From the NCBI RefSeq assembly GCF_021650935.1, contig NZ_CP091244.1:4216001-4280000 (forward strand): a DNA stretch of 64,000 nt, in the 5' to 3' direction. Each line of letters opens with the position of its first letter. Positions within the stretch are counted from its first letter, which is position 1. Under the pieces are notes generated by a model, which was not told the origin of the DNA, did no database searches, and worked only from the letters and a program-made list of their open reading frames with translations. The DNA comes from Thiothrix winogradskyi (GTDB lineage Bacteria; Pseudomonadota; Gammaproteobacteria; Thiotrichales; Thiotrichaceae). The position numbers and the translations under genes were made by a program. Positions 7,387 through 16,249 of this stretch are shown here, in pieces.

Positions 7387-9761
7387 GGATTCACCGTCGG
7401 GGGCATTAGTGTCAGCGGAGCCGGAACTAAAATTTCAGTAGGCAACGACGGCGCTAATACCGTAACAGGCGCAGCAGGTAATGACGGCGCAACTACTGCA
7501 ACAGGCGCAACCGGTAATGACGGCGCAACTACTGTAACAGGCGCAACCGGCAGTGATGGCGCTGCTACCGTCACAGGCGCAACCGGTAACGACGGCGCTG
7601 CTACCGTCACAGGCGCAACCGGCAATGATGGTGCTGCTACCGTCACAGGCGCAACCGGCAATGATGGCGCTGCTACCGTCACAGGCGCAACCGGTAACGA
7701 CGGCGCGACTACTGTCACAGGTGCAACCGGCAATGACGGCGCTGCTGTCACTGACTCAGCAGGCAATGATGGTGCTGTTACTGTTACCGTCACAGGCGCA
7801 GCAGGCTGAGGTGCGGCACTAGGACTGGCAACGGCAACAGGAGCAGCGGCGACGGCATCATCAACCTTGGAAACAACAACATCAGGTTTATCAGGTTCTG
7901 GGAGTGATACGCTTGGGGTCTGTTGAGGCACAGGAACAGCCGGGGTTGCACTAACTGGCTGGAGCAACTGTGTATAACTGTTACTCACTTGATCGCTGAA
8001 AGAAGTTTTGCCATCGACGGAAGCGGCTGGATCATACTTACCCCAGTTAACAATGGGAGCGGGTGGTTCCGACACAACAACTGGCGGAGTCACTATAGGT
8101 TTTGCAGGATCAGCTACCGGTGGCGCAACAGGCGGCAAGGCGGTGCTAACCGGAACCGGTTCTGCTACCAGCGGCGCAACGGGCGGCAAGGCGGTGCTAA
8201 CCGCAACAGGTTCTACTACCGGCGGCGCAACGGGCGGCAACGCAGTGCTAACCGTTACCTCTTTGGGGTTTACCGGAACCGGTTCTGCTACCGTTTCTAC
8301 TTTAGATTTTTCTTCAGCAGACGGTTTAACTACAGGTGTCACAGTTACTACCGGTGTCACCGCAGGTTTTGCGGGCACGGCGGTAACGGCGGGGGTTGTT
8401 ATCACTGCGGGCGTTACTGACACCTTCACCTTATCCGGGGCTGACGGCACAACGGAATTATTGCTGGACTGCACCAAACTTTGCGTAGGTTTGGTATTAC
8501 TGGATGCTGACGTTGCTGGTGGTGGCATAGAACTCACCGTACTTACCGTCAAAGCAGAAGCCTTTGATTCAAGTGCAACGCTTGGCAACGCTTGGGTACG
8601 CTCCGGCGCAGTCACGGCAACAGACTCAATTTTGATCGGTGCTTGCGCCGTAGTAACGGTTTTCGCTGATGGATTAGGCTCAGCCTTAACCACGACGGTC
8701 GCAGGTGGCTTTTCAGTCACAGGTGCAGAAGAGGTATTGGCAACTGGCTGGTTGGCTTTTTCAACGGCTTTAGGTGCAGACACTTTTTCAACTACTGGCG
8801 ACGTGGCAGCAGTGGCTGAAGACTCGGAAGCGGGAACCGATGTCGCTGCCACGCTGCTGCTATTGTCTTGCGGCTTAGTATTGTCTTGCGGCTTAGTATT
8901 GTCTTGCTGAGCCGTTGAGACAGCAGCAGTGGTCGCTTGCGAACTGTTGGGAGGTTCAGGCTCAGCGGGCTTTTCTGTTGATGCAGCTTGTTGAGATTTC
9001 TCCGGCTCGTTTGCAGCCTCTTTCGCTGACTCTTTTTCAGCTTCTTTTGCGGAAGCTTGAGGCGTTTCCGCTGGTTTTTCCGCCGGTGTTTCGCTGACAG
9101 GAATAGCCGTGACTGGCATCAAAATCGGTTTAGGTTCATTAGCCCGCACCACAAACGCTAGACCTCGCTGCCCTTCTGACAGGCGCTCACCTCCCGCACA
9201 AGCCCCCAAACCAGAACGCTGGCAACTACCGCCAAGTTTGGCAATGGAAATTTCGCCGGAAAGCACCGTGACCCACGTTTCGCCCTTGCTGACCTTGACA
9301 CTATATTCGGTACCCAACACCGCAATCGCTGCCAGTGGTGAATTCATCCGGTAGCGCTCTTTAGCATCTTCACCACCGCGCCCTGTCGTGCTGGTTACTT
9401 CGCCATCCAGTAGCGTTTTACGAATTTCGGTTGCCTCTGCATCATCAGGGTCGTAACTGTATTTATTAAAGACAAAAACGGTATTAGCACCTAACTTTTC
9501 GACGCCGCCATCCACCATCAATAGGCTTACCCTGCTGCGCTCTTTGACCGTAATACGGCTACCGTCAGGAATTTCCATCTGCCTAGACAGTGGCAACACA
9601 GTACCATCAGCCGTCGTCATTTCGGCTTGACCCAACAAATAAGTGACTTTCCCAATCATACCCGCCGCTAATGTTGGCGACGTATCGGCTAAACTGACTT
9701 CAGCCGCCAGCAACGCCAACACACATATCAGGGACCATAGATTTCTTATACTGGTTTTCAT
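7383..9761 (-). CDS. FecR-domain protein with Pro/Val/Ala-rich repeat tail
   Basis: A 792-residue exported protein. A signal peptide (LICVLALLAAEVSLA) is followed by a FecR domain at about residues 30-200: GKVTYLLGQAEMTTADGTVL, DGSRITVKERSRV, then MNSPLAAIAVLGTEYSVKV. The rest is low-complexity Pro/Ala/Val/Thr sequence ending in ten APSLP units, mostly 12 residues long (APSLPVAPVTVA). It is paralogous in its FecR part to the gene at 13032-15320. The tail may span the periplasm or bind the cell wall, which is inference. It is the last gene of the FecR/CHASE2 set and lies 109 nt after the outer-membrane protein gene. The antisense strand is also open because of the repeats. Confidence 0.8.
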   Translation of the reverse strand: MKTSIRNLWSLICVLALLAAEVSLADTSPTLAAGMIGKVTYLLGQAEMTTADGTVLPLSRQMEIPDGSRITVKERSRVSLLMVDGGVEKLGANTVFVFNKYSYDPDDAEATEIRKTLLDGEVTSTTGRGGEDAKERYRMNSPLAAIAVLGTEYSVKVSKGETWVTVLSGEISIAKLGGSCQRSGLGACAGGERLSEGQRGLAFVVRANEPKPILMPVTAIPVSETPAEKPAETPQASAKEAEKESAKEAANEPEKSQQAASTEKPAEPEPPNSSQATTAAVSTAQQDNTKPQDNTKPQDNSSSVAATSVPASESSATAATSPVVEKVSAPKAVEKANQPVANTSSAPVTEKPPATVVVKAEPNPSAKTVTTAQAPIKIESVAVTAPERTQALPSVALESKASALTVSTVSSMPPPATSASSNTKPTQSLVQSSNNSVVPSAPDKVKVSVTPAVITTPAVTAVPAKPAVTPVVTVTPVVKPSAEEKSKVETVAEPVPVNPKEVTVSTALPPVAPPVVEPVAVSTALPPVAPLVAEPVPVSTALPPVAPPVADPAKPIVTPPVVVSEPPAPIVNWGKYDPAASVDGKTSFSDQVSNSYTQLLQPVSATPAVPVPQQTPSVSLPEPDKPDVVVSKVDDAVAAAPVAVASPSAAPQPAAPVTVTVTAPSLPAESVTAAPSLPVAPVTVVAPSLPVAPVTVAAPSLPVAPVTVAAPSLPVAPVTVAAPSLPVAPVTVAAPSLPVAPVTVVAPSLPVAPVAVVAPSLPAAPVTVLAPSLPTEILVPAPLTLMPPTVNP
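7438..7806. repeat. 36-bp tandem repeat array in FecR protein gene
   Basis: About nine to ten direct copies of a 36-bp unit (GGCGCAACCGG, then TAATGACGGCGC and a Thr/Val-coding part) encode the APSLPVAPVTVA repeats. Inner copies are nearly identical, outer ones diverge, as expected for slippage or recombination-driven expansion. Confidence 0.9.
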
Positions 9762-9870
9762 CCATGCCTCTAAATAATGAAGACTCCGACCCTGAGTATT
9801 ATTTATATTTCGGCATAGTGAAAATTGTATTTATTTATTGGCTATTTTTTAATAAGCATAGTTAGTGCCA

Positions 9871-11091
9871 TTAAAAACTTATCTCGAAGCTAATCCCCAG
9901 TGCACTGCCTGCTGGTTGGTCAAACAAGGCGACTTCCTTATCTTCGGTTTTACCGTATTGATAACTCACTTGTAATTTTTTATTGTTATCAATTTTTTTA
10001 ATGACACCCAAATCAACACCCGTGCGTAATTGCGTGCGGGTACTGTCACCATACAATTTAGGGTCAAAGGGCTTGCTGTCTCGTTTATACGCGACTTTCA
10101 CCCCCGCACTGGGCTGCCACCCGGCTAACGGCGGCTTACCTTTCCAAGCAACCGCAACCTCCACCTCCTTCCGATCACCACCGGGGCGTTCCTCCAGCGC
10201 ACGGTCAAGCTCCAGCTTCCCCCTCAGTGAAACCTCACCACCTTTTGGCAAGGCTTTACGGCGATCCAATGCCACATGAGACACAGTGGATTTATACAAT
10301 TTCTGCGCTGGATAAGTGACGTATTCTAAACCGGCTACCAAACCGGTTTTTTCCTGATCGGTCGCCACTAAGGGGTGGTAATACGCCCCCCCGACACGCC
10401 GTTCCATATTACCGTTGTCGTCACGAATAATATTGAGGTAAGCACTCGCTTCTTTGCCACCCGCGAAGGTTTGCTGGCGACTGAGTGCAACGCCCGTCGT
10501 GCTGAAATCCGGTTCATCAAGGTATTCTTGTCGCGCTACGGTGGCAGCAGTAATGGTACCGTTCGCCGTATCTGCCACCCGGTACGTTCCCTGCGCACTC
10601 ACAAAACCCGATGACAACGGCAAATTGCGTTCATCCAAACGCCCTTCCACCAACAAACCGTTGAACGGGTTAATAATGGCAATGCGTTCATGGCGACTGC
10701 CTTGATTCACATTATCCAGATACCCCGTGGTAACTTGCAGGTGCGTGGTGCGCGTCGTTGGCGACACCAAGGGTTCTGCTGCCGGTGGTTTAGAACGCTT
10801 GGTTAACGCCGGTTGTGCCTGCCCAGGTTGGCACACACCCGCTTCAAACAAACTCAGCAATTGATTCAGGAAAGCCGCCTGCCCCCGCAGCGCGGGTTGT
10901 TGTGCCATCTGCCGAATATCCCGGCTCAACGCTGCCAGACGCAAAGCATCCCCCTGCAAACAAGCGGTTTCAGCTTGCTGAAGCAAAGCTTCGAGATTAA
11001 TTGCCGCCGGTGATTCCGCCGCAGCCATACCCGACACCACCGTCAGACCAACTGCCAGCCCCCACGAACCTTGCTTACTGTTCAGCACCAT
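9871..11091 (-). CDS. Predicted outer-membrane beta-barrel protein
   Basis: A 406-residue exported protein. After a short signal sequence ending MAAAES comes a helical N-terminal part (about residues 30-90, two Cys), then from about residue 115 alternating polar and hydrophobic strands with repeated KLQVSYQYG-type segments. It ends in phenylalanine (ISFEISF), the usual C-terminal signature of Gram-negative outer-membrane barrels. It resembles barrels annotated as surface lipoprotein assembly modifiers but is not firmly assignable. Of the two in-frame ATGs at 11097 and 11091, the second has AGGA at proper spacing. The gene overlaps the end of the cyclase gene by 17 nt, suggesting translational coupling. 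Confidence 0.65.
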   Translation of the reverse strand: MVLNSKQGSWGLAVGLTVVSGMAAAESPAAINLEALLQQAETACLQGDALRLAALSRDIRQMAQQPALRGQAAFLNQLLSLFEAGVCQPGQAQPALTKRSKPPAAEPLVSPTTRTTHLQVTTGYLDNVNQGSRHERIAIINPFNGLLVEGRLDERNLPLSSGFVSAQGTYRVADTANGTITAATVARQEYLDEPDFSTTGVALSRQQTFAGGKEASAYLNIIRDDNGNMERRVGGAYYHPLVATDQEKTGLVAGLEYVTYPAQKLYKSTVSHVALDRRKALPKGGEVSLRGKLELDRALEERPGGDRKEVEVAVAWKGKPPLAGWQPSAGVKVAYKRDSKPFDPKLYGDSTRTQLRTGVDLGVIKKIDNNKKLQVSYQYGKTEDKEVALFDQPAGSALGISFEISF

Positions 11092-13042
11092 CGTCATTCC
11101 TACCGTTATCTTGGTTGTGGCTCAGAGTATACACCCCCACGGTTTCTTGTCGTCCTTTCAATGCAATATTGCCCCGACTCACCAACGGCCAAGTTTGCGT
11201 TAATAATTCGACTGTCTGTTTACTGACCACCAAGTATTCATGCAGTTCCCGCGCAAGGGTTTGCAAACGAGCCGTCACATTGACGGCATCGCCAATCGCG
11301 GTGTACGCATGGCGGAAGCGTGTGCCTAAATCGCCAACGACGACTTCGCCGGTATGCACACCGATACGCACCGCAATCGGCTCGCCTTCCAACAAGGCGC
11401 TGCCTTCGGCGTTAAATTGCTCAATCGCTGCCATCATATCCATCGCCGCCGCCACGCCCCGGTCGGCGTGATCGTCTTGCGGGAAGGGTGCATTCCAGAA
11501 CACCATTACCGCATCCCCCATGTATTTATCCACCGTGCCGCCGTGCTGGTGTGCGACTGCGGTCAGGCGTTCCAAAATTTGCTGGGTCAATTCTGACAAC
11601 ACTTCCGGCGTAACCCGCTCGGCACGCTGGGTAAAGTTGGCAATGTCCGCAAACAGCAAGGTCAAACAGCGCTTGCTGGGCAACAATAAATCCTGACGGT
11701 TATCATTGACGATATGCCCGACCAATTGCGCAGGCAAATAATCCTGAAACAGATTGCGCAAACGCCCGGTGGTGCGCTGCGCAAACCACCACTCCAACGG
11801 CACTTGAATCGCCAGAAACGCCAGAAACAACATCGCAGGGTGCATCGGCACAAACCACTGCTTTTCCAGCCATACCCAGAACCCGAAGCCGAACCAAGCA
11901 AACGCCAACGACAGTGGCACTAATACCACCGTGCCAGCACCGACACCGTACACCAATAACAGATACAGCCCTGCTAAACCACAGAAGCCAATCACCCACG
12001 ACCACACATCCAGCGAAACAGGCGGGATACTCGTTTTTTCTGACAATAACCATTCCAGCATTTGCAGATGCACGGTCATACCGGCAGCATTCGCCTCCAA
12101 CGGCGTTGGGTGCTGATCACCCAACATCGGCGCACTCCCGCCCACCACCACCATACTATTCGGCAAATACTGGGCAATCTCCGGGAGGACTTTACGCTGC
12201 AACACATCGCTGGCTAAGATTGCACTCACATTTTCACGCTTCACACGATAAGGAACCCGCCACAAGCCCGTTTTATCGAGCAAGAGTTGGACATCTCCCC
12301 CCTCGCCCACCAAATCGTGAAAAGTTAACGTCTGCCCATTGGCACTCGGCGTCACCGCCACCGTGTAGTTACCATCCATTTGGCAACGCAACATCTCCAG
12401 CGCCAAGATGGGGTAAATTCGCCCTGCATAACGAATCAGCGGCGGCACTTGCGTCACCATACCCGACACTGGATCTTTGATCGGCGTCACATGCCCAATG
12501 CACTTGGTGTTAACTAACTGATTATTCAGCCCCGCATACCCGTTCGCTTCAGGCAACACGGCGTTTGCCATTGCCTCAGCGGGCACAATGCCGGGGGAAA
12601 TTTTACCTGTCACCAACGCATTTTTCGGTGGCGAGAGATCGAAAGCTTGTGGGAATACCAAAGGGTATTGCTGTGACAAGGCTAATAAAGCCTCATTGCC
12701 CTCGGTATCGCGGGTATACGGCATGGCAATATCCACCCCGACGACACCAACTTGATAGTCTTCAAACAGAATTTTTAATAAATCGGCATAACGTTGGCGA
12801 GACCAAGGCCACCCTTCACCGTATTGCTCCTCAACAAATTTAATGCTTTTATTGTCGATCTGCACCACGAACACCAGTGGTTGTGTCGGCTTAGCAACAT
12901 CAACTCCCCAGCGTTGGTAAGCATTCCATACACGGGCTTGCCAACTGCTGTATGCCTGCAAGGGGTCATAGTGTTGCATCAACAATAAAATGGCTGCTAT
13001 GCCAAACAGCACCAGCAGCCGTCCACCGAATTTAATCCCCAA
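11075..13042 (-). CDS. CHASE2-domain class III adenylate/guanylate cyclase
   Basis: A 655-residue membrane signalling enzyme making a cyclic nucleotide. One N-terminal membrane segment is followed by an extracytoplasmic CHASE2 sensor domain (about residues 45-330), then three membrane segments (about 345-420) and a cytoplasmic class III cyclase domain. The two metal-binding aspartates lie in LFADIANFT and KYMGDAVMVFW. The transition-state motif reads IGDAVNVTAR. At the position often used to select adenine, the sequence is HAYTAIG, so an Ala replaces the usual Asp/Thr and ATP versus GTP use is uncertain. It starts at a TTG (13042) overlapping the upstream FecR stop by 11 nt. Confidence 0.88.
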   Translation of the reverse strand: MGIKFGGRLLVLFGIAAILLLMQHYDPLQAYSSWQARVWNAYQRWGVDVAKPTQPLVFVVQIDNKSIKFVEEQYGEGWPWSRQRYADLLKILFEDYQVGVVGVDIAMPYTRDTEGNEALLALSQQYPLVFPQAFDLSPPKNALVTGKISPGIVPAEAMANAVLPEANGYAGLNNQLVNTKCIGHVTPIKDPVSGMVTQVPPLIRYAGRIYPILALEMLRCQMDGNYTVAVTPSANGQTLTFHDLVGEGGDVQLLLDKTGLWRVPYRVKRENVSAILASDVLQRKVLPEIAQYLPNSMVVVGGSAPMLGDQHPTPLEANAAGMTVHLQMLEWLLSEKTSIPPVSLDVWSWVIGFCGLAGLYLLLVYGVGAGTVVLVPLSLAFAWFGFGFWVWLEKQWFVPMHPAMLFLAFLAIQVPLEWWFAQRTTGRLRNLFQDYLPAQLVGHIVNDNRQDLLLPSKRCLTLLFADIANFTQRAERVTPEVLSELTQQILERLTAVAHQHGGTVDKYMGDAVMVFWNAPFPQDDHADRGVAAAMDMMAAIEQFNAEGSALLEGEPIAVRIGVHTGEVVVGDLGTRFRHAYTAIGDAVNVTARLQTLARELHEYLVVSKQTVELLTQTWPLVSRGNIALKGRQETVGVYTLSHNQDNGRNDDGAEQ

Positions 13043-15320
13043 TGGCTGTACCCGTCCAATTCAATGCGCCATCCGCGCTTAAGATAGTATCAATCTGATG
13101 CGTGAAAGTATAAGCGGCTCCTGTGACATCGCTCAGCACACCCACTCCACCGTTAATGGTAGTTTGCGGGTTCGCACCATCGTCTTTCAAGATACCATCA
13201 ATTGCCGAATATGTCCCTGTAGCTCTTACCGCACCCGTATAAACTGGGGAATTCAGGGTAAAATCGGTGTCAAACGTATTGCGTACTGAACTGACATTCA
13301 ACGTCGCATCCGTGAGCGTTGCTGCTGTTGCTACACCTGTGGTGGCATTACGCACATTTGCTTCGTAGCTGCCCAAGGCAAAAGCAACATCGCGCTGCTC
13401 TGGCAACGTAGCACTTGCTCCCTTCAGCCGCTCAATGCTGTAAGAATCCTCAGTGGCAGCAGCAATGATTTGCTCGTACTGGCTGCTGACTTGATCGCCC
13501 AGCGTCATCCCATCCACCACTGTAGCAGGGTCATATTTGCCCCAGCGTACCGGTGCTAACGCAGGTGTTGGTGCAGGAGTCACTGGTGTTTCTACCACAG
13601 GCGGCGGAGTCACGGCAGCAATCACCTCGCCTTCATCGGTTGTGACCGTACTTTCTGTTTTGACCGCAGACTCAACCAAACCGGTAGTAGTACTTCCCAA
13701 TGGTGTACCCAGCGGCGTTGTGATTAAACCGCCGCTCAAAGCACTACCAGCGGACGATTCCAGTAACGCACTGCCGGTGGACGATTCCAACACACCACCG
13801 AGGCTCACCCCAGTTGACCCGGACAATAAGCCAGTACCACTACTGCCACTGGAACCCGATGACACCAAAAGCATCGAGTTCGTGGCAGAAGACGTGGTAG
13901 ACGGCGCGATGGATGGCGGCGTTGCAGCAACAGGCGCTTGTCCCGAAGGTGTAACCAAACTACTTGGAGTGGTGCTTTCTAAATTACCCACCGCTTTAGG
14001 TGCTTCAGCCACCACAACAGGGGCTACTGTCACCGCAGGCGCGGGAGTCTCAACCACAACCGCTGGGGTTTTAGGTTGCACCGCCACTACAGCAGGTGCG
14101 ACCAGGCTAGCCTCTGCCTTTATTTCCGCAAGAGGATCGCGCTCATCAATCTTCTTTGCGACCTCAACCACTTTTTTATCAGTGGTGTTTTCTGCCAGCG
14201 GCGCAACGGTTTCTTTCACCGTGGTTTTGTCGTTACCTTTATCGCTGGATTTCTCATCGGACTGGGTAACAGACGTGCTGGCAGTAGCCGGAGCCTCTGC
14301 TTGCTTGTCGGCTTTTTTAGCCTCAGCTACTTCGGCAGCTTTTTCTTTGGCAGCCGCTGCTTCTTCCGCTGCTTTTTTATCAGCCACTACCTTCGCCTCT
14401 TTTTCTTTAGCAGCCGCTGCTTCCTCTGCCGCTTTTTTATCAGCCGCTACCTTCGCTTCTTTTTCTTTAGCAGCCGCTGCTTCTTCTGCCGCTTTTTTGC
14501 TAGCCGCTACCTTCGCCTCTTTTTCCTTAGCGGCGGCTTCTTCCTCTGCTTTTTTATTAGCTGCGTCTTCCTTAGCTTGCTCTTCCTTAGACGATACCGC
14601 TTGGGTGGTATTCTTCGTTGCGGGTGGTGTAGAGGCTGGAATCAGCACAGGACGCAGCTGATCTCTACGTACCACCAAGGCAAGACCACGCTGATTTGCC
14701 CCAAGCTGTTCGCCATCCGCACAAGCACCGAAAGCAAAGCGTTGGCAACTACCCTCTAATTTAGCCATCGAGATTCTGCCGTCCAGTACTACCACGCGCG
14801 TTTCACCTGCACTCACACTGACCGTGTATTCGGTACCCAAGACTGCAATCGCTGCCAGTGGTGAATTCAAACGGTAACGTTCTTTCGCTTCCGTACCCCC
14901 AACACCGGTTTTGCTGGTAACTTCACCTTCGGTCAGCTCTTTGCGGATTTCACTGGCTTTAGGGTCAGCCGGATCGTAATAGTAGCGGGCAAACTCCAAG
15001 GTACTGTTGGCGGGTAACTTTTCGATGGCACCATCGACCATCAGCAAATTCAATTTACTGCGGTCTTTTACCGAAACTTTACTTCCCTCAAGAATTTTTG
15101 TTTGTTTTGTGATAGCGGTCACAGACCCATCCGGCAAAATCATATCCGCCTGACCCAGTATGTACGACACCTTGCCGATAACGCGGGGTTCGGCAGTGGT
15201 TTCAGCGGATGATTCGCCGGAAGTTACTGTTTTAACGTCATTTGCGAAAGCATTATGCGCTGGCAACGTCAATGTGACGACCAACGCCAGAACGCTAAAA
15301 AGTGATGCTGTGTATTTCAT
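13032..15320 (-). CDS. FecR-domain protein with TolA-like helical repeats
   Basis: A 762-residue exported protein, first gene of the FecR/CHASE2 set. Signal peptide (LFSVLALVVTLTLPAHNAFA), FecR domain at about residues 45-225 (GKVSYILGQADM, LNSPLAAIAVLGTEYTVSV), then about four 20-residue Lys/Glu/Ala repeats forming a predicted long helix, a Pro/Val/Ser-rich stretch, and a distinct C-terminal part (about residues 620-762) rich in Thr/Asn with a WGKYDPA motif. The WGKYDPA motif is shared with the other FecR protein. FecR domains normally relay an outer-membrane signal to a sigma factor; no sigma-factor gene is nearby, so here it may pair with CHASE2 or the cell wall. Confidence 0.8.
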   Translation of the reverse strand: MKYTASLFSVLALVVTLTLPAHNAFANDVKTVTSGESSAETTAEPRVIGKVSYILGQADMILPDGSVTAITKQTKILEGSKVSVKDRSKLNLLMVDGAIEKLPANSTLEFARYYYDPADPKASEIRKELTEGEVTSKTGVGGTEAKERYRLNSPLAAIAVLGTEYTVSVSAGETRVVVLDGRISMAKLEGSCQRFAFGACADGEQLGANQRGLALVVRRDQLRPVLIPASTPPATKNTTQAVSSKEEQAKEDAANKKAEEEAAAKEKEAKVAASKKAAEEAAAAKEKEAKVAADKKAAEEAAAAKEKEAKVVADKKAAEEAAAAKEKAAEVAEAKKADKQAEAPATASTSVTQSDEKSSDKGNDKTTVKETVAPLAENTTDKKVVEVAKKIDERDPLAEIKAEASLVAPAVVAVQPKTPAVVVETPAPAVTVAPVVVAEAPKAVGNLESTTPSSLVTPSGQAPVAATPPSIAPSTTSSATNSMLLVSSGSSGSSGTGLLSGSTGVSLGGVLESSTGSALLESSAGSALSGGLITTPLGTPLGSTTTGLVESAVKTESTVTTDEGEVIAAVTPPPVVETPVTPAPTPALAPVRWGKYDPATVVDGMTLGDQVSSQYEQIIAAATEDSYSIERLKGASATLPEQRDVAFALGSYEANVRNATTGVATAATLTDATLNVSSVRNTFDTDFTLNSPVYTGAVRATGTYSAIDGILKDDGANPQTTINGGVGVLSDVTGAAYTFTHQIDTILSADGALNWTGTAIGD
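14340..14580. repeat. 60-bp tandem repeats in FecR protein gene
   Basis: Four direct copies of a 60-bp unit encode the helical block KKAAEEAAAAKEKEAKVAAD. Copies differ at a few positions. The Ala/Glu/Lys content resembles TolA-type periplasm-spanning helices. Confidence 0.88.
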
Positions 15321-15444
15321 AGTGCTTGCCCGTGAGTTTGCCCGAATGCGCCACGATCATTATTGATCAATTCTAATCCCAATGTCATTATACATCCTTA
15401 TTGGCAATTTCACACCAGTCTATTTCGATAAATTTCACAGCAGA

Positions 15445-16248
15445 CTATTTTGGGGGTAACAAAATCTTGCGCTGTGTCTCGGCACATACGTAACGTATAC
15501 CTGAGACAATATTAGCCAAAATAAGTTCGCCATCATCTGACAATAAATCCAGCGTCAGCACGTTGCCATCATCCAAGGTCAACTTAACCTTACCCTTACT
15601 CGCTTCTCCGGCATACGCCTCTACCCGCAGCGCATCGGCGGATTGCCATTTTTGCAGCAACCCTGCCACACTGGCATCGAAACCGTCTGGTAAAGACACC
15701 GCTTTCACCGTGCGTCCTTCCGGCACGAGTTTATTCGTCACCAAGGTCATCGCCTCACCCGTCAGCAAACCAAATACTGCCTCTGACACCAATTTGATCT
15801 TGCCCTCATGCAACAGGTAACGCTTGCGGGAGATAGGGTTTTCCACCCCAAACACCAGCATTTCATCATTAAACGCAAGGCTAGCAATGCCCGGCTCAAG
15901 ACCGTATGGTTTGAGGTCTTTACCGGTCGCGTCGTAACTGGCGATCACGGTCTCATCCAATAACGTAAATAACTGGCTGATACGGGTAGCATTGGCTGCA
16001 AGCTGTTGCGGCTCAAGCATTCGCCAACGCTCCCCTTCACGTTCCAGCCGAATCACCTCTGGCGTAGCACTCCCCAATTCGCGGGTAATCGTCACGCGGG
16101 TAATATCTGCCCGCGTCAGGTTCAATACAGTATCGGGTTGAGCAAGTGGTTGTTGCATTTGCCACCAAACCAACGTCCCCAAGCCCCCCACCAGCACCAA
16201 CAACGCAAGGTTCAACACCCAGCGCCGCGTTTGTGTCACATTACTCAT
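15445..16248 (-). CDS. DUF4340-domain membrane-anchored protein of ABC operon
   Basis: A 267-residue protein with one N-terminal membrane segment (WVLNLALLVLVGGLGTLVWW) and a DUF4340 domain, a family found beside GldF/GldG-type ABC exporters. The open frame extends upstream to 16353, but ATG at 16248 is preferred: it lies 1 nt after the stop of the GldG-like gene, has GAG-rich sequence upstream, and places the membrane segment properly near the N-terminus. It is probably an auxiliary periplasmic component of the ABC system. Its molecular role is unknown. Confidence 0.75.
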   Translation of the reverse strand: MSNVTQTRRWVLNLALLVLVGGLGTLVWWQMQQPLAQPDTVLNLTRADITRVTITRELGSATPEVIRLEREGERWRMLEPQQLAANATRISQLFTLLDETVIASYDATGKDLKPYGLEPGIASLAFNDEMLVFGVENPISRKRYLLHEGKIKLVSEAVFGLLTGEAMTLVTNKLVPEGRTVKAVSLPDGFDASVAGLLQKWQSADALRVEAYAGEASKGKVKLTLDDGNVLTLDLLSDDGELILANIVSGIRYVCAETQRKILLPPK

Positions 16249-16249
16249 C

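Noticed and set aside
7438..7806. Possible CRISPR array
   Set aside because: The 36-bp units are contiguous without unique spacers and encode a regular protein repeat.
8008..8910. A 300-codon plus-strand open frame rich in Thr, Gly, Val and Ala
   Set aside because: It is antisense to the Pro/Val/Ala-rich tail of the FecR protein; the composition is what the reverse strand of such repeats gives, and there is no ribosome site or family match.
13537..14661. A 374-codon plus-strand open frame
   Set aside because: It mirrors the low-complexity region of the second FecR protein, with no start context and no recognisable domain.
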